From contig CAVWOT010000021.1 of assembly GCA_963756605.1 (NCBI GenBank), positions 248,001 through 312,000 of the forward strand: a stretch of 64,000 bases of DNA, given 5' to 3'. Below the pieces are notes generated by a model. That model ran no database searches. It was not told the origin of the DNA and saw only the letters and a program-made list of their open reading frames with translations. Shown here in pieces: positions 25,228 through 34,331 of this stretch. How positions within the stretch are numbered: the stretch's first letter is position 1; the number at the start of each line of letters is the position of its first letter. The position numbers were made by a program, and so were the translations under genes. The DNA is from Bog-159 sp963756605 (GTDB taxonomy: Bacteria > Acidobacteriota > Terriglobia > Bryobacterales > Bryobacteraceae).

Positions 25228-26220
25228 CTAGGCCGATTGTGGCTCGACCGAAGGGGATCCTAGAGTGCCGCGGGCACCGAGATGAATCGATGCGTTCAGA
25301 ATGGTGGAGAGTGGGATGATGCCAGCGAGCTTTACGCCTGCCAGCGCGTGCATCCCAGCCGAGGCCAGGCAGCCGCATTCGGCACAAACCGGCTTGCCAC
25401 CGAACTGGCAGGGGCTGACGCGTGTCTTTAGGTCGGCCGAAAGACACGTAGTCAGCCGCGCGAAAGTACATTCCGCAGGCGAGCGCGGTGGATTGCGGTA
25501 GCCCTCAAGCACTACCCGCGGTAGATGAACTTTCGGGAATTCCATGGCAGCGGCGGATAGTTCCTCGAAGAGGATCGGGCGGTCAGCCGGCCTTAAGCGC
25601 TCCGGAGAGTCATCGCCCTCCTGTGGAGTGTAGATGCTGAACCAGATTTTGCGAACCTCGGGCCGATCCGACCAGAACCGGCAGAACTCGGCCAGGTATC
25701 CGGAACGCCCGAGCATCTGCCTGGTGACCGTGCAGTGCACCGACACGAGATGTCCGGCGATGTGCTTCAGGATGCGATCGTAGGTCGCCGGTGCCCGCCG
25801 CTGGTCATGCTCGGGGGCCAAACCGTCGATGGAGACCACCAGGTGCAGGGATCCGAGCGAGCTCCACTCCTTCGGAATTGGACGCACCGCACTGGTCACC
25901 AGTTGCACTTCGACTCCCATGCGGTCCAGAAGGGGCAAAAGCGCGCCGAGTTCGCGATGCCGGACCAGCGGTTCACCGCCGATAATCGATACGTGAATTG
26001 GGCGGACGCGGCGTACCACTGCCACTGTCGCGGTCACCAGGTCCTGTCCCCGATAGTCCGAAAGCTGCCGCAGCGTGGTAGCCGGGCCGAGATGGTCCGG
26101 CGAATAAGCGTAGCAGCCTGGACAGCGGAGCGGGCATTCCCTGGTGATCTCGATCGAGAGAAACGGAGTGTGCCCTCGGAGTACGCGTCCCCACACGCGC
26201 AGAACGTCCAATTTCTTCAT
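25228..26220 (-). CDS. Radical SAM protein
   Basis: 330 residues. The radical SAM cluster motif CPLRCPGC supplies Cys29, Cys33 and Cys36. GGEP (IIGGEPLVR) and VVSIDGL follow at the expected places. A second set of cysteines in the C-terminal third (TTCLSADLKTRVSPCQF, then PVCAECGC) suggests a SPASM/twitch-like auxiliary Fe-S cluster, the type used on peptides and some small molecules. A good Shine-Dalgarno (GGAAGGG) precedes the ATG at 26220. The substrate is unknown. Confidence 0.85.
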   Translation of the reverse strand: MKKLDVLRVWGRVLRGHTPFLSIEITRECPLRCPGCYAYSPDHLGPATTLRQLSDYRGQDLVTATVAVVRRVRPIHVSIIGGEPLVRHRELGALLPLLDRMGVEVQLVTSAVRPIPKEWSSLGSLHLVVSIDGLAPEHDQRRAPATYDRILKHIAGHLVSVHCTVTRQMLGRSGYLAEFCRFWSDRPEVRKIWFSIYTPQEGDDSPERLRPADRPILFEELSAAAMEFPKVHLPRVVLEGYRNPPRSPAECTFARLTTCLSADLKTRVSPCQFGGKPVCAECGCLASAGMHALAGVKLAGIIPLSTILNASIHLGARGTLGSPSVEPQSA

Positions 26221-27199
26221 GAAACCCTTCCATCGAATTACAGACGAGCCGGAAGAAACGCCCAGCCTTGCTTTGACGGGCAGTGTCTGGTTTGAGTTTC
26301 ACATCGCGCAGGCTGAGATGTGGTAACTGGCACACAATAATTGCCATGCGACGCCCCACGCGCCAGGAGCTGGCCCGGAAAGACGGTCCGGCGTGAAGCT
26401 CGCGGCGGAGGCCATCGGGAATCGGCAAATTGCCTAACGCAGCGTTTAGATGCCCCAGACTGCTGATGTGCCGAAGACTTTGTCGACCTTCGCGTAATCC
26501 TATTCCGCGGGCGCGGCCAGCGCGACAATTAAGAAAGGAATAGCGAGCCGGAGCGCTTGTCGGCCACGTCACCACCGTGGCGTTGGTCAGATCCAGCGCG
26601 GAAGGGGCCAGATGTGGCTTTGACCGGAAGCCGCGAAGGCAGACACCAAGTTGTACGGAGTGCCCTTGGGAATGCTCAGCCGCCGCGACAGTTCTCTCCA
26701 AAAAAGGCGGTGAGCGTTGCACGGTAATCCTCGTGCCCTCGGGACATTGATGACGCGGTCTGGCGGGATGAGTCGCGCCTGCGACGCCACCGGATCTTAA
26801 AGTGGCTTCTCGTGCGACTCGTTGCCGTGACGCCTGCCACCGCGTCACTGATACAGCTATCGTTGTGCTTTGACGCTTCGGCTTCAGGTGCTATGCTGAC
26901 CGGGTAATGGAGAGCGTACGGATGGCACACATACGGTCGCGAAAGGACCTGTCCGGCATCCGGGTTACCGGCCGAGCGCAGCGCGGCGGAAAGGAAGTAA
27001 CTAGCGAAGCCAGCGCCCGCGCCAGGGCCTGCGGCACCACCGACATGGAGATCCTATGTCGGTAATACGTGCGCAACCGTGACGTCTCCGCCCCCCGGTA
27101 AAGGATGTACGGAAGCATGACCGCGAAGACGTTTGATCGTCGCACCGGTCTCAGCCATCATGGCTTCCGCGAAAATGGCGCCCTTCGCAGTCAGGGCCG
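26221..27199 (+). other. About 1 kb of degraded or non-coding sequence
   Basis: No intact gene. On the minus strand short protein-like stretches appear in different frames (SIPKGTPYNLVSAFAASGQS near 26600-26680, DLTNATVVTWPTSAPARY near 26540-26600). This is what a frameshifted gene looks like, but I cannot name the family. The right end runs into the damaged 5' side of the aldehyde dehydrogenase pseudogene. Confidence 0.4.
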
Positions 27200-28344
27200 C
27201 GGCTGGCAGCCGGCATGCTTCGAGAAGCGGCCGCGATCACCACGCAGATTAGCGGCCAGGTGATTCCATCCGATAAGCCGGGGTGTCTGGCCATGGCTCT
27301 GCGCGAACCGATTGGCGTGATCTTGGGAATCGCTCCCTGGAATGCGCCGGTCATCCTTGGGACGCGGGCGATCGCGGTTCCCCTGGCTTGCGGAAACACC
27401 GTCATTCTGAAAGCCTCTGAAATCTGCCCGCGAACCCATAGCCTGATCGTGGAGGCTTTTCACGACGCGGGTTTCGACGACGGTGTGGTAAACGTTGTAA
27501 CCAACCGGCCGGAGGATGCCGCGGACGTAGTAGGCGCGCTGATTGACCATCCCGCGGTACGGCGCGTTAATTTCACTGGCTCCACCGCGGTCGGCACGTG
27601 GTCGCTAGGCGGGCCGCGGAGAATCTCAAACCAGTGATCCTCGAGCTTAGCGGAAAAGCACCGCTCCTGGTGTTAGAGGATGCCGATCTCGATGAAGCCG
27701 TCAAAGCGGCGGCTTTCGGTGCGTTCATGAATCAGGGACAGATCTGCATGTCCACGGAGCGGATTATTGTACTTGACGCCGTGGCCGGGAAGTTCGCGGA
27801 AAAATTCAAAAACAAAGCGGCGTCGCTGGCGGTAGGCGATCCGCGGGAAGATAAGACGCCGCTGGGAGCGGTGGTCGATCGGAAGGCCGTCCTGCACGTG
27901 GAGAGCTTAGTACAGGATGCGCTGCAACAGGGCGCTGTGGTGCTGACGGGTGGCGAATCGAAAGGCGTACTGATGCCGGCAACCGTTGTCGATAAAGTTA
28001 CGCCGCAGATGCGTCTGTTTCGCGAGGAGAGTTTCGGTCCGGTAGTTGCCCTGGTGCGCGCCCACGATGAAGCGGAAGCCGTACGGCTCGCCAACAACAC
28101 GGAATATGGATTGGCCGCGGCCGTCTTCACCAGGGACATCGCGCGTGGATTAAGAGTTGCGCGGCAAATCAAGTCAGGTATCTGCCACGTGAATGGTCCT
28201 ACGGTGCACGACGAAGCACAGATGCCATTCGGCGGTGTAAAAGCCTCGGGCTACGGGCGGTTCGGCGGCGCCGCTGGTATAGACGCATTTACGGAACTGC
28301 GATGGATCACGGTAGAGACGCAGCCCGGTCACAACCCGATCTGA
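27200..28344 (+). pseudogene. Aldehyde dehydrogenase (vanillin/salicylaldehyde dehydrogenase-like), 5'-truncated and frameshifted
   Basis: The sequence matches an aromatic-aldehyde dehydrogenase from about one fifth of the way in (MLREAAAITTQISGQV) to its natural end. The first frame runs to FTGSTAVG near 27593. The match then continues one frame over (VVARRAAENLKPVILELSG), so one base is missing at about 27595-27598. Catalytic Glu (ILELSGKAP) and Cys (NQGQICMS) lie in the second part. Roughly 100 N-terminal residues are absent or scrambled. The gene is almost certainly non-functional unless the shift is a sequencing error. Confidence 0.85.
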
Positions 28345-28473
28345 GCCCGGTTCAGGCCGCGCCGATCGTCGCCACCAGCAACACTTTGCGGGTTGTACCC
28401 CTGCCGCGCGGTTCCGCAGAATTCACGAAGGATTCACTCGGATACGGCGCTAAGCGATCTTTATTCGTGTTAC

Positions 28474-29316
28474 TTAGAATGCGCCGCCACCCGCGCAGCT
28501 CAAAGGCGTCCGCAGGAAATCCTGAATATGTTCCGTCAACAAAGCCGGCTGCTCCAGAGGACCGAAGTGTTCTCCGCCCGGCAGCAGCACGGATTTGCAG
28601 TTGGGGAGGGCATTGCGCAAGTATTCGTACGAGCTGATGAAATGCGAATCGCGCCCGTACACCAGCAGCGTGGACGTCTGAATGGTGCGTACCGCGTCCA
28701 GCGTCAGATCGCCGACGACTTCGTAATCTTTCAGCAGCGTGGTATTGCGAATCAGGTGGAGCAACGGCTCCCGATTGCGCGGCAGCCCGCGCGCCGGCCC
28801 GTAGAACTTGGGAGTTTCCAGGCTAAGCTGCAACAGATATTCGGCGTCGCTACGCTTGTCCTCCGGCACGTGGATACCGGATTCTTCCAGTTTAGCCACC
28901 CAGGCAGCCCAGCCGATCCAATCCTTATCCTGGCGCAAATGCACCAAGGCGGCCAAGCCCGGCTCCAGTGCCAGCAATTTGTGCACGCGCTCCGGATACA
29001 GCAGGCTGAAATACATTGCAATATCGGCGCCGAAGCTGTGCCCTACCAGGATAGGCTTTTGAATACCCATGCCATCCAGGAGCGCACGCAGATCCTCGAC
29101 CATATCCGCAGCCGTGTAATGGTCCGGTGTCACGTCGCTATAGCCATGTCCGCGCAGATCATAAGTGGTGACGCGGTATTCGCGGCGCAGGATGGGGGCC
29201 ATGTAAAGATGCCAGACCGCCAGGTTGCCGAGGAAGCCGTGCAGCATCACGATATCGGGTCCGGCACCGACCGTGATGTAATGCAAGTTTATTCCGTTGG
29301 CTTGAATCTTCGGCAT
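28474..29316 (-). CDS. Alpha/beta-fold hydrolase
   Basis: 280 residues. HGFLGNLAVW forms the oxyanion-hole region, GHSFGADIAM the nucleophile elbow (Ser), and GGEHFGPLEQPA supplies the catalytic His near the end. Closest in layout to epoxide hydrolase/haloperoxidase-type or enol-lactonase-type serine hydrolases. No signal peptide, so cytoplasmic. It is convergent with the aldehyde dehydrogenase pseudogene. The substrate cannot be assigned. Confidence 0.87.
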   Translation of the reverse strand: MPKIQANGINLHYITVGAGPDIVMLHGFLGNLAVWHLYMAPILRREYRVTTYDLRGHGYSDVTPDHYTAADMVEDLRALLDGMGIQKPILVGHSFGADIAMYFSLLYPERVHKLLALEPGLAALVHLRQDKDWIGWAAWVAKLEESGIHVPEDKRSDAEYLLQLSLETPKFYGPARGLPRNREPLLHLIRNTTLLKDYEVVGDLTLDAVRTIQTSTLLVYGRDSHFISSYEYLRNALPNCKSVLLPGGEHFGPLEQPALLTEHIQDFLRTPLSCAGGGAF

Positions 29317-29499
29317 TTACGATGAATCCAGGTGGCGTCCGCCGCTTGCGTGACTTTCCATTATCCCTGTCATGGCGGTCCCGGTCTAGTTCCGCTAGTA
29401 CCGATGGAGTACTGTTGGAAATAAATGCAGTTAAAGCTTTGTAAAAAGCGCGACACTCAGCGCGGATCAGGGTTAAGGTCTGGGTAGCTGGCAAGATTT

Positions 29500-29883
29500 G
29501 TGCTGCGCTCCCCTGGCCTTATACCGGCGCCAAGATCGCCTCGGTGGATTACCTGGCTATACGCTTGCCACCGCTGGCTTTTCCACGGACGGCAGGACCC
29601 GGAGTTCGTGCCGCCACTGCTGTTCAATCAAATCATAGCTTTCGATGGCATCGCCATGGCGGCGGCCAAGGTGCGCGGACACCAGCTCGGAACCTGGCAA
29701 TTTCAGGACGGCCACGCTGCGGCAAGCTGCACGCGTTGTGGCCGCCGGCTGGTTGTCTACTACGCTCCCCTGCAACCGGACATCGGCGGTTCTGCACTTC
29801 TGCACGGTTGCAAGCGGGCCTCCGCCGAGTTCTCCCCGCCCGGTGAACGGAACTTCTCCTTTTATATGCTTCATTTTAAGTGA
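29500..29883 (+). CDS. Small hypothetical protein with a zinc-ribbon-like CxxC
   Basis: 127 residues if the first ATG is used; the conserved-looking part starts at the internal ATG at 29656. It reads GHQLGTWQFQDGHAAASCTRCGRRLVVYY and, later, a further Cys (LLHGC), consistent with a small metal-binding ribbon. The N-terminal third is probably non-coding. Unassigned family, no operon partner, weak ribosome-binding site. Moderate to low certainty that it is expressed. Confidence 0.4.
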   Translation: MLRSPGLIPAPRSPRWITWLYACHRWLFHGRQDPEFVPPLLFNQIIAFDGIAMAAAKVRGHQLGTWQFQDGHAAASCTRCGRRLVVYYAPLQPDIGGSALLHGCKRASAEFSPPGERNFSFYMLHFK

Positions 29884-30085
29884 GATGGTTGGAGTGGCGC
29901 CCCGCGGCGCGCTACGCCCGCAACCACGATCGGCTATAGGGACTAGAACTGCTAAGAACCACAATCGGATGACGCTCCGGCCCGGCGCTGGTATACTGGC
30001 CTGAGGTCGGGCAGGGGGAGGTGTGCAGAGGCAGCTGTCTGACTCATCGACTGTTTCTAGCTCGTCCATGCCCAGGGGAGGAAAG

Positions 30086-31366
30086 ATGAAGAACACCAGA
30101 ACATTCGTCGTCATATTAATCTTGACCGTCGCGGCGGTCGGACCAGCCAGATCGCAAGTGGGGTGCCCGACACCCAAACCCACTGTCGCATTGCAACCCG
30201 GTAAGACCGCGGATACGGGGGATGGCCTGATCATGACTAGTTTCTTTACCACCAGCCAGGCCCATCAGTGCGTGGCCCTCACGAATCTCCAAGGTGCCGC
30301 GAAATGGTCGTACTGTCAGAAAGGAAATTTGTTCATGACCCGCGCCGTGCCCGGGGGCACCGTGTTGTTGACCAGCAACACCGACTTTACGGATTACATG
30401 GTGTTCGAAATGAATCTGGCGGGGACCATCCTGGGTTCCCTTACGGAGGCCACGGCTAACTCCGAGCTTGCTGCGTTGGGCAAGCAGAATATCATCGACT
30501 TTAATCACGAGGCGATGCGGTTGCCGAATGGCTATACGGCGGTGATTGCGCATAACGAAGCGCTGTACACTGATGCGCAGGGTGGGACGCCCCAGAATCC
30601 CGTGGACATCATGGGCGACGAAGTGCTGGTGCTCGACACCAACTGGAACGTAGTGTGGGTGTGGAACGCCTTCGACTGGCTGCCGGTCACTCGTCCCGCC
30701 GTTCTGGGAGAAACGTGCCACCCTTGCGCCAATGTGGCCACCGGTGAATGCTGTCCCATTACCTTGGCGAACCAGGCCAACGACTGGCTGCACGGCAACT
30801 CACTGGCCTACGACTCCACCGACGGCAGTCTCATCATGTCGCTGCGCAGCCAGGATTGGATCATCAAAATCAACTACGCAAACGGAACCGGCGATGGCCA
30901 CGTGATTTGGACGCTGGGTAACGAGGCCAGCCAGGGCCCTGGCTACCACTTCAAGATGATCAACACCCCCAATATTCCGTTGCCCTGGTTCAGTCATCAA
31001 CACGACGTGGAAGTGTGGGTAAACTACAGTCCCAAGCTTCTTACGCTGTTCGATAACGGCAACACGCGCCACGCGACGGATCCCACGGCGGACAGCCGCG
31101 GACAGGTGCTTACTCTGGATGAGGCAACCATGGCGGTGGATATCCACGCCAACGTGGATTTCCCCTTCTTCTCGGCTGGCTATGGCACCTCGCAGATTCT
31201 GGACAACGGAAACTACTGGTGGCAGGCCGGCGCGGTAGGCACTGTGACTCCGACGCGCGGATTTGAATATGTGCCTTCGGGTCATACCGGGACAGCGGCC
31301 TACGCAATCGACTTTGCGGATACGTCTTACCGGGCTTTCCGCCTGGATGGTAAGTCCGGGTTTTAG
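30086..31366 (+). CDS. Arylsulfotransferase (ASST)-like secreted protein
   Basis: 426 residues with an N-terminal signal peptide (MKNTRTFVVILILTVAAVG, cleavage near ARS-Q). The body follows the ASST beta-propeller: FNHEAMRLPNGYTAVIAHNE, LVLDTNWNVVWVWNAFDW, DWLHGNSLAYDSTDGSLIMS, SLRSQDWIIKI and WFSHQHDVEV, with the His residues typical of the active site. ASST enzymes transfer sulfate between phenolic compounds in the periplasm without PAPS. A strong Shine-Dalgarno (GGGGAGGA) sits just before the ATG at 30086. It stands as a single gene. Confidence 0.83.
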   Translation: MKNTRTFVVILILTVAAVGPARSQVGCPTPKPTVALQPGKTADTGDGLIMTSFFTTSQAHQCVALTNLQGAAKWSYCQKGNLFMTRAVPGGTVLLTSNTDFTDYMVFEMNLAGTILGSLTEATANSELAALGKQNIIDFNHEAMRLPNGYTAVIAHNEALYTDAQGGTPQNPVDIMGDEVLVLDTNWNVVWVWNAFDWLPVTRPAVLGETCHPCANVATGECCPITLANQANDWLHGNSLAYDSTDGSLIMSLRSQDWIIKINYANGTGDGHVIWTLGNEASQGPGYHFKMINTPNIPLPWFSHQHDVEVWVNYSPKLLTLFDNGNTRHATDPTADSRGQVLTLDEATMAVDIHANVDFPFFSAGYGTSQILDNGNYWWQAGAVGTVTPTRGFEYVPSGHTGTAAYAIDFADTSYRAFRLDGKSGF

Positions 31367-31377
31367 GCGCCGAACGC

Positions 31378-32574
31378 TCAGCGCGCGAGAACACCGCGGA
31401 TCACGGCCACCAGCTGGCTGCCAAACACGAGACTCACACTGAGGCTGACCAGCAGCGGCGGCGCCAGGGCGGCCCACTTTTTTCGCGACACCGCCTCGAT
31501 CATGATCCACAACAGCAACGGCGAAACGGGGCGGGCGAAGGCGAACGCCTCGGTCATGTAGCCGGGCAGCGAACTGAGCACCACGGTCACGGCTGCAAAT
31601 AAGGCTACGCTCAAAGTCACGGCGTTTGGGCGGGCTGCCCATAGCCAGCGCACCGCGATCAGGATACAGACGGCTAAGCCGAGCACGCCTAGAAAATCTG
31701 TCACGCGCAGGAAGAACTGAAACTGCGAATAGGGGTAAGGCCGCAACCAGAAAAGACGGCGCAGCAGTCCCAAGCCGGGGAATCCCAGGCCGGATATGGG
31801 CGGGTCGTGCGGCAGACGGAAGGCCACATACGCGTACCAGGCGGCCGCCGGGATGGCGCTCGAGGCGAACCATAAGGCGCGGCGCCAATCCCGATGCCAC
31901 AATCGTTCGAGCACTAAGGCTGCCGGGAGCAGCAGGCCCGTCTCGCGGGTGAGCGCGGCCAGCATCGCCAGCACCCAGACGCGGTTCCAGCGCTCCTCCT
32001 CACAATACAGCAAAAAGCCGGCAAACAGCGCCGTAAGCGGCCCGTCGACCAGCATGCGGTCGAAGGACGCAAGCGCCGCGGGCACCACCACAAAGAGCAG
32101 CCCCCATAACGGAGAGCGGCCACGGCGGATCAGGAGGCGGGCGCACCAGTAAACACCCAGCGCCAGGAACAGCATTTCCAAGGCAACGTACGCGCCATCG
32201 ATCCAGTCGCGCTGCCCGCATCCGAGCAGCCAGGCGGCCAGCGGAACCAGCAGGCGGCGGAAGCGTCTTTGCGGGTAGTCCACGTAACGGAAGTACCCTT
32301 TTCGTAGAAACGGATCCTGCGCCAGGTCGCGAAAGAACTGCCCGTCGTATCCGGGGCCCTGGAAGCGATAGGTTCCCGCCTCGATATCCGGCGGGACGGG
32401 GAAAATCGTGCCAGTGTAAAAAGCCGCTGTCCAATTTCCGCCGAAAGCGTAGTGGATGTGAGCTGCCATCCATAGGAAGACCAACAGCGCAGACAGGACC
32501 GCCGCCGCAGCGCAGACTCGCCGGTTGACGCCCGAATGAGAGGCCGTGGACCGAGGCGTCAAAACTATTCCCAT
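31378..32574 (-). CDS. Polytopic membrane protein, GT-C/mannosyltransferase-like
   Basis: 398 residues with about nine to ten hydrophobic helices starting at residues 20-40. The loop after the first helix contains GPGYDGQFFRDLAQDPFL, a segment found in bacterial membrane proteins resembling GT-C glycosyltransferases of the DUF2029/GT87 kind. A lipid-linked sugar donor would be expected, but activity is unproven. The start overlaps the 3' end of guaA by 10 bp. A later start is possible but would remove part of the N-terminus. Confidence 0.72.
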   Translation of the reverse strand: MGIVLTPRSTASHSGVNRRVCAAAAVLSALLVFLWMAAHIHYAFGGNWTAAFYTGTIFPVPPDIEAGTYRFQGPGYDGQFFRDLAQDPFLRKGYFRYVDYPQRRFRRLLVPLAAWLLGCGQRDWIDGAYVALEMLFLALGVYWCARLLIRRGRSPLWGLLFVVVPAALASFDRMLVDGPLTALFAGFLLYCEEERWNRVWVLAMLAALTRETGLLLPAALVLERLWHRDWRRALWFASSAIPAAAWYAYVAFRLPHDPPISGLGFPGLGLLRRLFWLRPYPYSQFQFFLRVTDFLGVLGLAVCILIAVRWLWAARPNAVTLSVALFAAVTVVLSSLPGYMTEAFAFARPVSPLLLWIMIEAVSRKKWAALAPPLLVSLSVSLVFGSQLVAVIRGVLAR

Positions 32575-34331
32575 TCGATGGTGGCGGGTGGTTTGTGAGT
32601 CAAATCGTAGAATACCCCACTAATGCCTGGGACGGAGAGTAACTCGCTCGAGATGGCAGCGAGTAAGTGATCGGGCATGCTGACCGACTGTGCGGTCATG
32701 CCATCCACGGAATCGATAGGGCGGAGCACCACGGAGTCCGGAGCGGCGGCGGTGCCGAGCGGGATCAGCACCACCGGAAACTGCCATATCCGCCGATCGA
32801 ACCCGCTGGCGTGCGAGAGGCGGCGCACGATGGCGTCGGCCTTGCGGAGCCGGCCGAGGCGCTCCGGCGTGAGGGCGCTGACGCGCACCCGCAGGTCCGC
32901 CAACGGGGAGGTCGTACTCACGCACGCGATCACCCGGTTGACGCCGGAGATGCGATTGATCAGCTCCGTGGCGCGCGCGTGATCCAGTCCGCCATCCGCG
33001 CCGATGGCGAACACCGGCGCGTAGCTGCGGCTATCGCCCTGTACGCCCACCGAGTGGACCGGCACGATATAGCCCTCATCGGCGGGCTGAACAGGGGCAT
33101 CGACTTCAGAACAAAGGCAGCGGATGGCCAAGCCAGGTCCGGGGAAGGGGTGGCGGTCGAGGATCTCCGCCGGAAGCCCGAGCGCCCGGCCAATCTCGCG
33201 CACTTCATCTTTATAGTAAGCGCGGAGAGGCTCCACAATGCGGCCGGCTTGCATCAGCCGTTGGATGCCCGGTACGCGGTTGTGATGCGTCTTGATTACG
33301 GCCGCTTTTTCCGTACCGCCGGATTCGATCGTGTCGGGATAAATGGTGCCCTGGCCCAGAATCCAATGGCCGTCCAGCAGGTGACGCGATTCGATGATGC
33401 GCTCCTGCACGCGTACGAATTCTTCCCCGATGATATGCCTCTTCTGTTCCGGATCGCGGACGCCGGCGAGCGCACCGAGAAACTGCGCTTCGGCGGATTC
33501 AATTGAGACGCCGGCCATTGCCCGCATGGAGTCGGTCTCGCCCTCCCGCATCAGACCGGTATCGACGTAGACACCCTGCACGCGCGCCGGTCCCAGCGCT
33601 CGCTGGCAAAGGGCGCAGGCTACCGCGGAATCCACGCCTCCGCTGACGAAAAAGAATACGTTGCGGCCGCCTACACATTCGCGGATCTCGTCTTCAATGT
33701 GGGGCAGGCGGTGGCGCGGATCCCAATCACGCCGGCAGCCGCAGATGCCGAATAGGAAATTGGACAGGATCTCGCGGCCGCAAGACGTATGCGCGACCTC
33801 GGGATGGAACTGCACGGCGTAGAGGCCGCGCGCCGGTGCCTCGATCGCGGCGATGGCACAAGTGGCCGTGCTGCCCAAAACCGAAAATCCGGGCGGAGCG
33901 GCGGTAACCAGGTCGCGGTGGCTCATCCAGATTTGTTGCCGCCCGGAGATGCCTTGGAATAACATGCTGCCGCCGCCGGCGCCGTTCGCGAGCAGTTCGA
34001 AGCTGGCCAGGCCATATTCGCCTTTCTGGCCCAATTGAACGGTTCCACCCAGCAAATAAGCCATGAGCTGCTGGCCGTAGCAGATTCCCAATACGCGGGC
34101 GCTGCCCTGAAATATGGCAGGATCGACGGTGGGGCTCGACGGATCGTAAACGCTATTGGGGCCGCCTGAAATGATCAGGCCCCTGGCACCGGCAAGATCA
34201 CCGGCGGGAGTTTCGCTGGTAACGACCTCGGAATAGACTCCCAGGTCGCGGACCTTACGCGCGATTAAGTGACAATATTGGCCCCCAGCATCCAGGACGA
34301 TGATCTGGGCGGCAGTTTTGGCAGTTTTCAC
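32565..34331 (-). CDS. guaA: GMP synthase (glutamine-hydrolysing)
   Basis: 588 residues, longer than the usual 510-530 of bacterial GuaA. Class I glutamine amidotransferase domain with Cys84 (GICYGQQ), His175 and Glu177 (FHPEV). ATP-pyrophosphatase domain with the PP-loop SGGVDS (229-234), then RHPFPGPGLAIR and a C-terminal dimerisation part ending KPPATIEWE. The extra length lies in the C-terminal part, which contains VPVHSVGVQGDSRSY as in eukaryote-type enzymes. It makes GMP from XMP. The start is GTG, overlapping the protease stop (GTGA). Confidence 0.95.
   Translation of the reverse strand: MKTAKTAAQIIVLDAGGQYCHLIARKVRDLGVYSEVVTSETPAGDLAGARGLIISGGPNSVYDPSSPTVDPAIFQGSARVLGICYGQQLMAYLLGGTVQLGQKGEYGLASFELLANGAGGGSMLFQGISGRQQIWMSHRDLVTAAPPGFSVLGSTATCAIAAIEAPARGLYAVQFHPEVAHTSCGREILSNFLFGICGCRRDWDPRHRLPHIEDEIRECVGGRNVFFFVSGGVDSAVACALCQRALGPARVQGVYVDTGLMREGETDSMRAMAGVSIESAEAQFLGALAGVRDPEQKRHIIGEEFVRVQERIIESRHLLDGHWILGQGTIYPDTIESGGTEKAAVIKTHHNRVPGIQRLMQAGRIVEPLRAYYKDEVREIGRALGLPAEILDRHPFPGPGLAIRCLCSEVDAPVQPADEGYIVPVHSVGVQGDSRSYAPVFAIGADGGLDHARATELINRISGVNRVIACVSTTSPLADLRVRVSALTPERLGRLRKADAIVRRLSHASGFDRRIWQFPVVLIPLGTAAAPDSVVLRPIDSVDGMTAQSVSMPDHLLAAISSELLSVPGISGVFYDLTHKPPATIEWE

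Noticed and set aside
31378..32574. Naming the membrane protein a specific mannosyltransferase
   Set aside because: Only the topology and one loop resemble GT-C enzymes; no catalytic residues could be fixed.
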